From Thalassomonas actiniarum (GTDB lineage Bacteria > Pseudomonadota > Gammaproteobacteria > Enterobacterales > Alteromonadaceae), in assembly GCF_000948975.2 (NCBI RefSeq), contig NZ_CP059735.1, positions 248,001 through 312,000 on the forward strand: 64,000 bases of DNA, written 5' to 3'. Shown piece by piece: positions 1 to 7,608 of this stretch. Within the stretch, counting starts at the first letter, position 1. Each line of letters opens with the position of its first letter. The notes below the pieces were generated by a model. The model was not told where the DNA came from. It did not search any database and saw only the letters and a list, made by a program, of their open reading frames with translations. The translations under genes were made by a program, and so were the position numbers.

Positions 1-27
1 CTTCCTGAAAATCCCCTTTTTTAGCAC

Positions 28-855
28 TTAAGTCGGGATCTGCAACTGTTTTTCCAAATGCTGTTTGATAAAGTAATTCGCCTGCCAGATATCTGTCAGG
101 GTTTGTTCACTGTGAGGTTTTACATGGGCATAAGGAAACGGGCCGAATTCCGGGGTGATGGTCAGTGCTTTTTCTTGGCGCTCAGCAGCATTGTTAACCA
201 CCGACTGCCATAAGCGGGTATGGTTATCCAGATGTACCTGCCAACAGGGATCTTGCGGATCGGTAACTTGCGGTCCTTCCTCATAACCGACTCTGGCGTG
301 AACATGAAAGGCGCTTTTTAACAAGGCATCTACCCGGGCTTGTTGATCGCTTAAGTCAGACTCGTGTACCACCATCCAGTGGCTGATATCCAGATTCAGT
401 TTCAGCTCGGGCAATTCGTTTAAAATCGCTTCCGTGGTCAGGGTATTGAAGGTAGGCCTGAACCTGTGGGTTTCATGGGTGATGTTAATGCCGTGTTCCT
501 GTTCCAGCTCTAATGCCCGGTTGAATATTTTCAGGTTATCGCTAAGTGAAAAAATATCCCGGCCGGTATGGCAATTGATAAATTTGGGATTAAAGGTTAT
601 GGCTTGCTCTACCTGGCGCTCAAGGCTTTCCAGGTGCTGTTGTGGTGTATCACCGTCAGTGCCTATGCCGGTGATGATGGCTAAATCATGCTCCTGATGG
701 GCTTTAAGGGTAGCGGCGCTGCTAATCGGGTAAAAAGGTAAAAATAATTCCGTCCCCTGGTAGCCTTCCTGCTTGATCTTGGTTAATAAGCCATTTAACT
801 CTTGCTCATTGTTGCACTGGGCTTCCCAGAATGATTTATGAAACGATAACTGCAC
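28..855 (-). CDS. Sugar phosphate isomerase/epimerase-like TIM barrel protein
   Basis: A 275-residue protein with the look of the xylose isomerase-like TIM barrel (AP_endonuc_2) superfamily. Visible marks are a glutamate-rich early strand (YQGTELFLPF), the INCHTGRD segment, ITHETHR, the LNLDISHW motif typical of metal-binding sugar isomerases/epimerases, FHVHARVGYEEGP and the late TPEFGP strand. Members use a divalent metal to isomerise or epimerise sugars or inositol derivatives; the substrate cannot be read from sequence. It is divergent from the PhyH-type dioxygenase that starts at 1041, so the two may share a regulatory region (856-1040) and a catabolic role. That link is inference. The stop lies 27 bases from the window edge. 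Confidence 0.8.
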   Translation of the reverse strand: MQLSFHKSFWEAQCNNEQELNGLLTKIKQEGYQGTELFLPFYPISSAATLKAHQEHDLAIITGIGTDGDTPQQHLESLERQVEQAITFNPKFINCHTGRDIFSLSDNLKIFNRALELEQEHGINITHETHRFRPTFNTLTTEAILNELPELKLNLDISHWMVVHESDLSDQQARVDALLKSAFHVHARVGYEEGPQVTDPQDPCWQVHLDNHTRLWQSVVNNAAERQEKALTITPEFGPFPYAHVKPHSEQTLTDIWQANYFIKQHLEKQLQIPT

Positions 856-1040
856 GCTTATGATCCTGCCTGATGAAAAAGCCGCTAAGCTTACCCCAAG
901 TTGGGGGGATAGTGATATTCCAAATAGTAATATCTTTTTTGAAAGATATTCAATTTACCCACATTACGCTCAGGGGTATAGTTTGCTTATTAACCGCCAT
1001 CATAAATGATGGCTTCCTTCTTTTTCAAAGCAGAGTAAGT

Positions 1041-1877
1041 ATGTTAAGCAGCGAACAAATTCAGCAGTACCGGCAGCAAGGTTTTGTGGTACTGGATCAG
1101 GTTATTCCGCAAGCCATGTTGGAACAGGTAAAAGCCCGTGCGGCTTTGCTGGTGGAGCAATGGGTGGAAGACAGCCCGTCGCACACCTTTACCACCAAAG
1201 ACAATAACCGCAGCGGTGATGATTACTTTCTGGAGTCGGCAGAAAAAATACGCTGTTTTTTTGAAGAAGAAGCTTTTGGCGAAGACGGTAAACTGGTGCA
1301 GGATCGCAGCTTATGTATCAATAAAATCGGTCACGCCCTGCATGAGTTAGATCCGGTTTTCTCTGAATTTAGCCACCAGGGCATGTTGGGGCAGATAGCC
1401 CGGGACATAGGCATGCAGCAGCCAGAAATTCGCCAATCCATGTATATTTTCAAGCAGCCGAGGATCGGCGGTGAAGTCAACTGGCACCAGGATGCGACCT
1501 TTTTCTATACCACGCCGCAAAGCGTTGTGACTTACTGGTTTGCCATTGAAGATGCGACCCTGGAAAACGGTTGTTTATGGGTGGAGCCGGCAGGACATTT
1601 AGGGCCGCTGCGTGAGCGTTTTACTCTTGATGGCAGAACTACGACTATGCTGCCGTTAGATGGGACGCCGTGGCCGACAGAAAACGGCCAGTCGGTGGAA
1701 GTAAAAGCCGGTAGTATCGTGGTATTTCAGGGGACTTTACCCCATTACAGTGCGCCGAACCGTTCCAATAAGTCTCGCCAGGCGTACACTTTGCACGTGA
1801 CCGATGGCGCATGTGAATATGCCAAAGAAAACTGGCTGCAGAGCCGGGAGTTGCCGCTCAGGGGTTTTGATCTTTAG
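1041..1877 (+). CDS. Phytanoyl-CoA dioxygenase (PhyH) family protein
   Basis: A 278-residue Fe(II)/2-oxoglutarate-dependent oxygenase of the PhyH family. The HxD part of the iron-binding facial triad is seen in NWHQDATFF and the distal histidine in GTLPHYSAPN, followed by a downstream arginine (SRQAYTLH) suited to 2-oxoglutarate binding. The frame is open further upstream to 873, but the ATG at 1041 gives the usual family N-terminus (a short helix, then GFVVLDQVIP) and follows a purine-rich stretch, so I chose it. The family hydroxylates CoA esters, small metabolites or ectoine-like compounds; the substrate is unknown. It is transcribed divergently from the isomerase-like gene at 28-855. Confidence 0.82.
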   Translation: MLSSEQIQQYRQQGFVVLDQVIPQAMLEQVKARAALLVEQWVEDSPSHTFTTKDNNRSGDDYFLESAEKIRCFFEEEAFGEDGKLVQDRSLCINKIGHALHELDPVFSEFSHQGMLGQIARDIGMQQPEIRQSMYIFKQPRIGGEVNWHQDATFFYTTPQSVVTYWFAIEDATLENGCLWVEPAGHLGPLRERFTLDGRTTTMLPLDGTPWPTENGQSVEVKAGSIVVFQGTLPHYSAPNRSNKSRQAYTLHVTDGACEYAKENWLQSRELPLRGFDL

Positions 1878-2015
1878 TTATTGGTTTTTTTCTTTTTTGA
1901 GCGCTTTGGTTTTAAAGGATAACTCGTGTACGCCTCCCAACCAAGCCTCGCCGGTGAATCCCGCCAGGCGCTCATTTTTCTTCTTTGCTTTTGAAAGTTG
2001 TGCTTAAACAGCTGG

Positions 2016-2951
2016 TTAATCTTTAGCGTTAATGCTTTGTGCGGCCTGGATAATCTGGTTTTTTAACCATAAATGCGCCGGGTCGAGATCGCTGCGCTGA
2101 TGCCAGATCAGGGAATATACCACAGGCAAAGACGGGCAGGGCATAGGCAGCTGTCTCAATGGCTTGTGGCTGAGGGCGAATTTGGCCCAGGTCGAGGAGG
2201 TGGTAAACACCAGATCTGAGCGGCTGCATAAACTGCCGGCGGTATTAAAGTCAGGCACATTGATGGCAATGTCACGCTGCAAGCCTTGTTTGGCCAGGTT
2301 TTTATCAAAGACCGGCTGGCCGAGTTCATTATCGCGCACATGGATATGGCGGCAGCCCAGGTAGGCGTCCTGATCCCAGGGCCGGGATAAAGCCGGATGA
2401 TTCTCCTGTACCAGGCACACCAGTTCGTCCCTGTATAATTCTCTGATATTTAACAGATTACCTAGATTGGGCGTTTGGCCGATATCGTGGGGCAGGATGA
2501 CAAAGTCCAGTTGTCCCTGGTTGAGCTGTTCCAGGCTGATGTTGTCTTTAAACCAGGTATTTAATTTCATACCCGGAGCCTTACTCAGCACTTTGCTGAT
2601 AAAGGCGCCGGCGATAAATTCAAAGGCGCTTTCCTGCATCGACAAGCGGATACAGCCCTGGTAGGAGCTGAGATCAAATTCTTCCGGGGAAAACAGCTGG
2701 CTCATGGCCGACAGCGCCGAGGTTAATTTTGGTTCCAGCGCCAGGGCATAGGCGGTGGGAATGAGTCCGCGGGCTGAGCGGTGAAACAAAGGATCATTAA
2801 ATAAATGGCGCAACTGAGCGAGGTTCTTACTGACAGACGACTGGCTGAGGTTAAGTTGGTTGGCTGTTGCCGAGGCATTGCGTTCTTTGAGCAAGACCTG
2901 CAGGGTCACCAGCAAATTGATATTAACACGGGACAGTTGTGAGGATTCCAA
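2016..2951 (-). CDS. LysR family transcriptional regulator
   Basis: A LysR-type regulator. The N-terminal winged helix-turn-helix is clear (NINLLVTLQVLLKERNAS, then NLSQSSVSKNLAQLRHLF), followed by the substrate-binding effector domain. The frame is open to 3074, but the extra N-terminus has no family character. A TTG at 2951 preceded by an AAAGG ribosome site about six bases upstream yields a normal LysR start and about 311 residues, so I prefer that start. The motif LSQSSVSK and the order of strands suit the NodD/LeuO-like LysR subgroup. It is divergent from the nucleoside transporter at 3218, a common arrangement of a regulator and its target; the effector is unknown. Confidence 0.82.
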   Translation of the reverse strand: MESSQLSRVNINLLVTLQVLLKERNASATANQLNLSQSSVSKNLAQLRHLFNDPLFHRSARGLIPTAYALALEPKLTSALSAMSQLFSPEEFDLSSYQGCIRLSMQESAFEFIAGAFISKVLSKAPGMKLNTWFKDNISLEQLNQGQLDFVILPHDIGQTPNLGNLLNIRELYRDELVCLVQENHPALSRPWDQDAYLGCRHIHVRDNELGQPVFDKNLAKQGLQRDIAINVPDFNTAGSLCSRSDLVFTTSSTWAKFALSHKPLRQLPMPCPSLPVVYSLIWHQRSDLDPAHLWLKNQIIQAAQSINAKD

Positions 2952-3217
2952 AGCTAGCCTTTCACCTGGGTTGCCAAAAGATAAGTAAATTTTTCCATTG
3001 CTTACTCGTGGCCGATAAGAAGCCGAACAGCAAAGGATTAGGCCGAGTTTAGCGATTATTGACTGTCCGTACAAATCTATTGCCTGGTTTAAACATTAGC
3101 GCTTGCCGTTAAGCTGTGCGACACTGCCCGGCTGTGTCCTATTAAAATAAAGGCTGCGCCTACCCGGGTATGGGGTTAGCGTCAGCGCATAACAAAGAAT
3201 AAGAGTTGAGAAGTTTT

Positions 3218-4459
3218 ATGGAATTTCCCATGGGAATTTTAGGGGTAGTGACCCTGATCACTTTGGCGGTATTGATGTCCACCAACCGCCAGGCCATTAA
3301 TGTGCGCACCGTTAGCTGGGCATTTTTTTTACAGGCGGGCTTTGCCGCTTTTGTGCTTTATCTGCCGTTTGGTCAGGCGGTATTAAGCAGTATTTCTGCC
3401 GGGGTGCAGTGGGTGATCGACAGCGGCCAGCACGGCGTCGACTTTATTTTTGGCGCCCTGGTCGGGGAGAAAATGTTTGAGGTATTCGGCAGCAGCGGCT
3501 TTATCTTTGCCCTGCGGGTGTTGCCGATCATTATTTTCTTCTCCTCGTTAATTTCAGTGCTGTATTACTTGGGCATCATGCAGAAAATTATCCAGCTGCT
3601 TGGCGGCGGTTTGCAAAAGCTGCTCGGCATCAGCCGCCCTGAGGCGATGTCGGCCACCGCCAATATTTTTGTCGGGTTAACCGAAGCGCCGCTGGTGGTG
3701 CGTCCCTTTATTTCCCATATGAGCCAATCTCAGTTATTTGCCGTGATGGTCGGCGGTACCGCCTCGGTGGCAGGCTCGGTATTGGTGGGTTATGCCAGTT
3801 TGGGGATAGATCTGAAATACCTGGTGGCGGCTTCCTTTATGGCGGCACCGGGGGGGTTGTTGATGGCGAAAATCATCATGCCGGAGAACGGCAAGCCGAT
3901 AGATTCATTGGCAGGCATTAACAGCGATGATGAAAGTCAGCCGGTCAATGTTATTGATGCCGCCGCTACAGGTGCGGCCGACGGTATGAAACTCGCCTTT
4001 AATGTTGGTGGTATGTTGTTGGCGTTTATCGGCCTGATTGCGTTAATGAACGGTGCGGTGGGCGGTATTGCTTCCTGGATGGGCTTTAATGGCATTACCA
4101 TAGAAATGTTGTTGGGATACCTGTTTTCACCACTGGCCTTACTGATAGGTGCGCCCTGGGAAGAGGCATTACAGGCGGGCAGTTTTATCGGGCAAAAATT
4201 CATGGTGAATGAATTTGTTGCTTATATTGATTTTGTTCAGGCTAAAGAGACCTTATCTGAAAACAGCCAGGTGATTATTACCTTTGCCTTGTGCGGTTTT
4301 GCCAATTTATCGGCGATTGCCATTTTATTGGGAGGGCTGGGGGCGATAGCACCTGAGCGACGTCCTGACCTTGCCCGTTTGGGATTAAAAGCCGTGATTG
4401 CCGGATCTTTATCTAACTTGATGAGCGCCAGTTTAGCCGGGGTGTTTTTGGCGTTGTAA
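3218..4459 (+). CDS. NupC-type concentrative nucleoside transporter
   Basis: A 413-residue polytopic inner-membrane protein of the CNT (NupC) family, which imports nucleosides using a Na+ or H+ gradient. Family signatures are visible: FGALVGEKMFEVFG, the helix-breaking GLTEAPLVVRPFI stretch that carries nucleoside-binding residues, the GGTASVAGSVLVGYA core, and the late SFIGQKFMVNEFVAY segment. A TTG at 3206 is also in frame, but the ATG at 3218 follows a better-spaced purine-rich ribosome site. The length is normal for the family. It probably forms a regulatory unit with the divergent LysR gene. A hairpin follows the stop. Confidence 0.9.
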   Translation: MEFPMGILGVVTLITLAVLMSTNRQAINVRTVSWAFFLQAGFAAFVLYLPFGQAVLSSISAGVQWVIDSGQHGVDFIFGALVGEKMFEVFGSSGFIFALRVLPIIIFFSSLISVLYYLGIMQKIIQLLGGGLQKLLGISRPEAMSATANIFVGLTEAPLVVRPFISHMSQSQLFAVMVGGTASVAGSVLVGYASLGIDLKYLVAASFMAAPGGLLMAKIIMPENGKPIDSLAGINSDDESQPVNVIDAAATGAADGMKLAFNVGGMLLAFIGLIALMNGAVGGIASWMGFNGITIEMLLGYLFSPLALLIGAPWEEALQAGSFIGQKFMVNEFVAYIDFVQAKETLSENSQVIITFALCGFANLSAIAILLGGLGAIAPERRPDLARLGLKAVIAGSLSNLMSASLAGVFLAL

Positions 4460-4480
4460 GTGCCTGGAATCATGAAATAA

Positions 4481-4506
4481 GGTCAGCACCTACTTGAGTG
4501 CTGACC
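4481..4506. terminator. Hairpin between nucleoside transporter and RiPP precursor gene
   Basis: A perfect 9-bp inverted repeat (GGTCAGCAC / GTGCTGACC) with an 8-base loop lies between the convergent transporter gene and the small peptide gene at 4555-4707. The T-rich tail is weak on both strands, so it may be a bidirectional transcription stop of modest strength. Confidence 0.5.
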
Positions 4507-4554
4507 CTAACGGTCAGTTTCATACTTTAATTTATCTGTTATTAAAGTTGTTGA

Positions 4555-4707
4555 TTAACACATAAGAGGATTAGTAGGCTCTTCGCAGTACCAGGTCCAG
4601 GGTCTGCTGGTATAACCGCCACCCACTTGAGGGGTCATATTTTCAGGCAGTGCTTTTTTGTCGTCTGAAAGGTTTTTTAATTTTTTCTTGTTTAATTTAA
4701 GTTTCAT
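4555..4707 (-). CDS. Double-glycine RiPP precursor peptide (class I lanthipeptide-like)
   Basis: A 50-residue ORF. The N-terminus is lysine/leucine rich (MKLKLNKKKLKNLS), followed by a charged linker and TPQVGGG at 25-31, a double-glycine type leader end. The putative core (32-50) is short and aromatic, with Cys41 and Cys50, Thr33, Ser34, Thr38 and Thr45, the residues needed for thioether rings. An AAGGAT ribosome site sits seven bases before the ATG. From memory, similar MKLxLNKKxLKNLS peptides in marine gammaproteobacteria are labelled class I lanthipeptides or bacteriocin-like; I cannot check this here. No modification enzyme (LanB, LanC, LanM) or PCAT transporter lies in the window, so it is an orphan precursor whose maturation, if any, would act in trans. 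Confidence 0.7.
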   Translation of the reverse strand: MKLKLNKKKLKNLSDDKKALPENMTPQVGGGYTSRPWTWYCEEPTNPLMC

Positions 4708-4742
4708 TGACATATCCTTGTAAGTTGTTGTTATTTATACAG

Positions 4743-4771
4743 TACGTACTAACAAATTCTCGTCCTGTCAA
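4743..4771 (-). promoter_or_regulatory. Candidate sigma70 promoter of the RiPP precursor
   Basis: On the minus strand a perfect TTGACA (4771-4766) is followed after 17 bases by TACGTA (4748-4743), with an overlapping TATAAA a little further downstream. It lies about 35-60 bases upstream of the precursor start codon. The -10 match is imperfect, so this is a candidate only. The rest of the 4708-4986 intergenic stretch is AT-rich, and I see no gene in it. Confidence 0.35.
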
Positions 4772-4986
4772 TGAACAAACTACGGAAGCTTTTGTTTAAA
4801 ATCAAGCCACAAATGTAACCGGATGTAACGGATGGAATATCATATTCTTTTTGGTAATAAGTTTTTGTGTTTTGATTGAAAAGGTTTTTCCGGTGTTGAC
4901 AGTACCTGAATCTGGTTGATTCGGTACTGTCTGTTGCGGTTTTGCTATTGTGAGCGTTTAGTGTTGAAAAGTATTATTGTTTTTGA

Positions 4987-6147
4987 TTAGTTAATGCTAT
5001 CTAAAGCCTGGCGGGCGATCCGGTACAAGGCATTGACGGTAATGGAAAATACCCAGCGGATAAATTCAAAAGTAAGCTCGGTTACCTTTACACTGGCTTT
5101 ACCGGCAAAGACCAGCATATGGCCAAGCAGGCCGGTGGCTTGTACCGCAAATTTTGCCGAGGCTTGTGCGACTTCGGTCAGGGTTCTGGCCAGCATATCG
5201 TAAAAAGTCAGGCCGACGCTGAAGCTTGCCTGGGCTGCTACTGCGGCATAATAGCCGGAGTCTTTTAATAAAGTGATCAGGGCGGCGCTGATGCGTTCAC
5301 TCCAGTGGGGGGAGAAAAAAGCCTGATAGCGATCTTCATATTGTAACCGCACTGCCTGGGATAATCGCTGATCGGAGATTTTTTGTAATTTGGCGAAATC
5401 ATCATATGTTCCGGCGGTATTGATATAGCCCGGGTTGTCGCCTGCCATAGAGTGGGCGTCTATGCTCATCCCTATGCCAGAGTTTAATCTATATTCAGTA
5501 CCAGCATGGGTAAATGGCCATAACGGGACGCTTGGCACAGGATCAGCGCCATGAGTGCAGCGATAAATTTTTTCAATATTGGCATTGGTTTTTATGGAAA
5601 AGCCATTCATGCCTACTCTGGGGGCGCCAAAAGTATAAAGTTGAACCTCTCGGCCATATTCGCTTTTGGCCCAATTTGCGGTCAGGGTGGCTAAGGCGCC
5701 TCCCAAACTATGGCCAACACAATGCAGTTTTCCATTGCGATTTTTATCCAGGTATTGTTGGAATGCCGGGCGCATGGAGTTAAAGGTTTTATTAAAACCG
5801 GCATGTGCCATGGAGCCATTGGAGCTGCCGCTAAGGCCAATATTGGCGTTGGTTAACCAGTCTCGTCCCGAGGTAAACTCGGTGCCGCGAATGGCAATGA
5901 CATGCTGGCCTTTATATTCAGGGCTTTTACCCTGACCCATAACCGCAAAGCCTGTACTGCGGTTAAATAAGTGGGAAAAGAAACCGCCACTGACTCCCTG
6001 CACCGGGCCATTTGATAAGTTAAAGTCGAAGTTTTTTTCTATTAGACTAGTACTTGCAAAATTTGTAACTCCTGTGGATGAAGCATTTTTAAATTGATAA
6101 ACAAATTCTGCTAGTTCAGCTGCTATTTTGGGGGTTAATACGCTCAT
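4987..6147 (-). CDS. Class 3 (Mbeh-type) lipase family protein
   Basis: A 386-residue alpha/beta hydrolase of the lipase class 3 family, expected to hydrolyse acylglycerols or phospholipids. The nucleophile elbow is GHSLGGALA (Ser147). A likely catalytic Asp is in HGADPVPSVP (Asp202) and a candidate His in DAHSM (His232). Upstream, HVIAIRGTE and DWLTNANIG are family hallmarks. There is no signal peptide. The last 120 residues are a series of hydrophobic/amphipathic helices that could insert in membranes. It is the third gene of a minus-strand run behind two DUF6795 paralogues (6183-6791 and 6907-7506), with only 35 bases to the nearer one. Lipases of this build occur as type VI secretion effectors, but that role is inferred from architecture and context alone. 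Confidence 0.85.
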   Translation of the reverse strand: MSVLTPKIAAELAEFVYQFKNASSTGVTNFASTSLIEKNFDFNLSNGPVQGVSGGFFSHLFNRSTGFAVMGQGKSPEYKGQHVIAIRGTEFTSGRDWLTNANIGLSGSSNGSMAHAGFNKTFNSMRPAFQQYLDKNRNGKLHCVGHSLGGALATLTANWAKSEYGREVQLYTFGAPRVGMNGFSIKTNANIEKIYRCTHGADPVPSVPLWPFTHAGTEYRLNSGIGMSIDAHSMAGDNPGYINTAGTYDDFAKLQKISDQRLSQAVRLQYEDRYQAFFSPHWSERISAALITLLKDSGYYAAVAAQASFSVGLTFYDMLARTLTEVAQASAKFAVQATGLLGHMLVFAGKASVKVTELTFEFIRWVFSITVNALYRIARQALDSIN

Positions 6148-6182
6148 AATAAATTCCTTTTATTACAGTTTGTTTATTTGTT

Positions 6183-6791
6183 CTACTCTTCTATTTTGTA
6201 TATTTCAAAGTCTTCATCCCAACGACAGATGCTAGCAGCTGAATGGCGTCTGTCTGGGTTATATTCATGGGTAAATTCAAAGTGCGCCAATGGTGAGGTT
6301 AAATCGCAGTTTAAAGAGGCTAATTTTTTATTGTAAGTTGACACTGGCTTTATACCCGTATGAGTTGATAGCCAGAGCGGGCGTTTTTGATCTTCATCTT
6401 CAACAAAAATAATTTGCCGAGTTGTATGTTCAACCATAAAGTTGCCGGGCATCTTAGAGCGAATATTAACTTCGGGAAGGATAAAGTGGCCTTCATTATC
6501 TGTTTTTACACTATCTATGCGTTCTTTATTATCAGCATAGGTCAGGCTGCGGATAACTTCGGTTCCGGCTACTGCTTTTCCTTTTTTAAGTATTTGGCCT
6601 TTTACTTCCGGGCATAAATGCACATCGTATTTTTTGAAAAATCCAAACATGTCCGCCATTCCTTCTGTTGGGAATATCACAGTAAACAAGGTGAGCAGCA
6701 ATAAAAACAGGCAAGTAACCAGAGGAAAGATTAGCTTTTTTTTCTTGCTATTCTTATTTTTACTATCAGTAAAAGAGGTGCTCATATTCAT
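6183..6791 (-). CDS. DUF6795-type membrane-anchored protein (copy 2)
   Basis: A 202-residue protein. A lysine-rich N-terminus precedes one hydrophobic segment (about 20-42, a signal anchor or uncleaved signal), followed by MADMFGFFKKYDVHLCPEVKGQ and a small beta-rich domain (VAGTEVIRSLTYADNKE, TDNEGHFILPEV) ending with ASICRWDEDFEIY. It resembles DUF6795, a transthyretin/carboxypeptidase-regulatory-like fold of unknown function found in Vibrio-like bacteria (recognised from memory). It is a clear paralogue of the gene at 6907-7506, with long identical stretches such as MADMFGFFKKYDVHLCP and VNIRSK. The topology would place the beta domain in the periplasm. It lies immediately upstream of the lipase, so it could be an accessory or immunity partner; this is inference. 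Confidence 0.65.
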   Translation of the reverse strand: MNMSTSFTDSKNKNSKKKKLIFPLVTCLFLLLLTLFTVIFPTEGMADMFGFFKKYDVHLCPEVKGQILKKGKAVAGTEVIRSLTYADNKERIDSVKTDNEGHFILPEVNIRSKMPGNFMVEHTTRQIIFVEDEDQKRPLWLSTHTGIKPVSTYNKKLASLNCDLTSPLAHFEFTHEYNPDRRHSAASICRWDEDFEIYKIEE

Positions 6792-6906
6792 CCATGATCA
6801 TGAGAAAAAATATATTGTAATCTGGTGGTGATATTTTAGCCAGTTGTTTGTTTTTTTTAATTTAAAACAAGTTTTATTTGTATGCGAATAAAGTTGTTAA
6901 GAGAAA

Positions 6907-7506
6907 TTATTCGTCATTTTCATGAATATGATAAATTGAGAAATCCTCATCCCACTGGCAAATAGTTCCTGCGTAATGTGGGCGCTGTTGGGTATCATTG
7001 GCAAATTCGAAGCTGACTCTCGGAGAGGTTAAATCACAATTTAACGAAGATAATTTACGAGCGTAGGCTGCTTTTGGTTTATATCCCGGGAGATTTGAAT
7101 TCCACAAAATATATTTCTTTTTGCTTTGTTCGATATAGATAATTTGCAGGGTATTATGCTCTACCAGAAAATTACCAGGCAGTTTAGAGCGAATATTAAC
7201 TTCCGGTAGGGAAAATCTTCCTTCTTCATCTGTGAAGGTATGATCATAGCGGTCTTTATAATCAACATAACTCAGATAGCGGATAACTTTTTCTCCGGCT
7301 AAAGGTTTACCTTGATTGAGTACCTGACCTTTTACTTGTGGGCATAAATGCACGTCATATTTTTTGAAAAATCCAAACATATCCGCCATTCCTTTGGTTA
7401 AGACAGTTACTGAGAGTATCAAGAATAAAAGCAAACTTGTTTTTAAGGCAAATTTTAACTTGGTTTTGTATTTATTTTTGTTATCAAAAAACATGCTCAT
7501 ATTCAT
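6907..7506 (-). CDS. DUF6795-type membrane-anchored protein (copy 1)
   Basis: A 199-residue paralogue of the protein at 6183-6791: same short basic N-terminus (MNMSMFFDNKNKYKTK), one hydrophobic segment, MADMFGFFKKYDVHLCPQVKGQ, a beta domain with FTDEEGRFSLPEVNIRSK, and the C-terminal GTICQWDEDFSIYHI. The shared MADMFGFFKK block lies right after the hydrophobic segment in both. The two copies differ mostly in the C-terminal half and linker, as expected after tandem duplication followed by divergence. It is first of the three minus-strand genes leading to the lipase. Molecular function unknown; an immunity or chaperone role for the lipase is a hypothesis. Confidence 0.65.
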   Translation of the reverse strand: MNMSMFFDNKNKYKTKLKFALKTSLLLFLILSVTVLTKGMADMFGFFKKYDVHLCPQVKGQVLNQGKPLAGEKVIRYLSYVDYKDRYDHTFTDEEGRFSLPEVNIRSKLPGNFLVEHNTLQIIYIEQSKKKYILWNSNLPGYKPKAAYARKLSSLNCDLTSPRVSFEFANDTQQRPHYAGTICQWDEDFSIYHIHENDE

Positions 7507-7608
7507 CCTTGTCTATGAGAAAATGGTAATGTCTTGATAGTAGTTTAGCGGTTTTTAGGTCATTGTTTCCGGCGATTAATCCAACCGCCGGAAACCAGCT
7601 AAATCACT

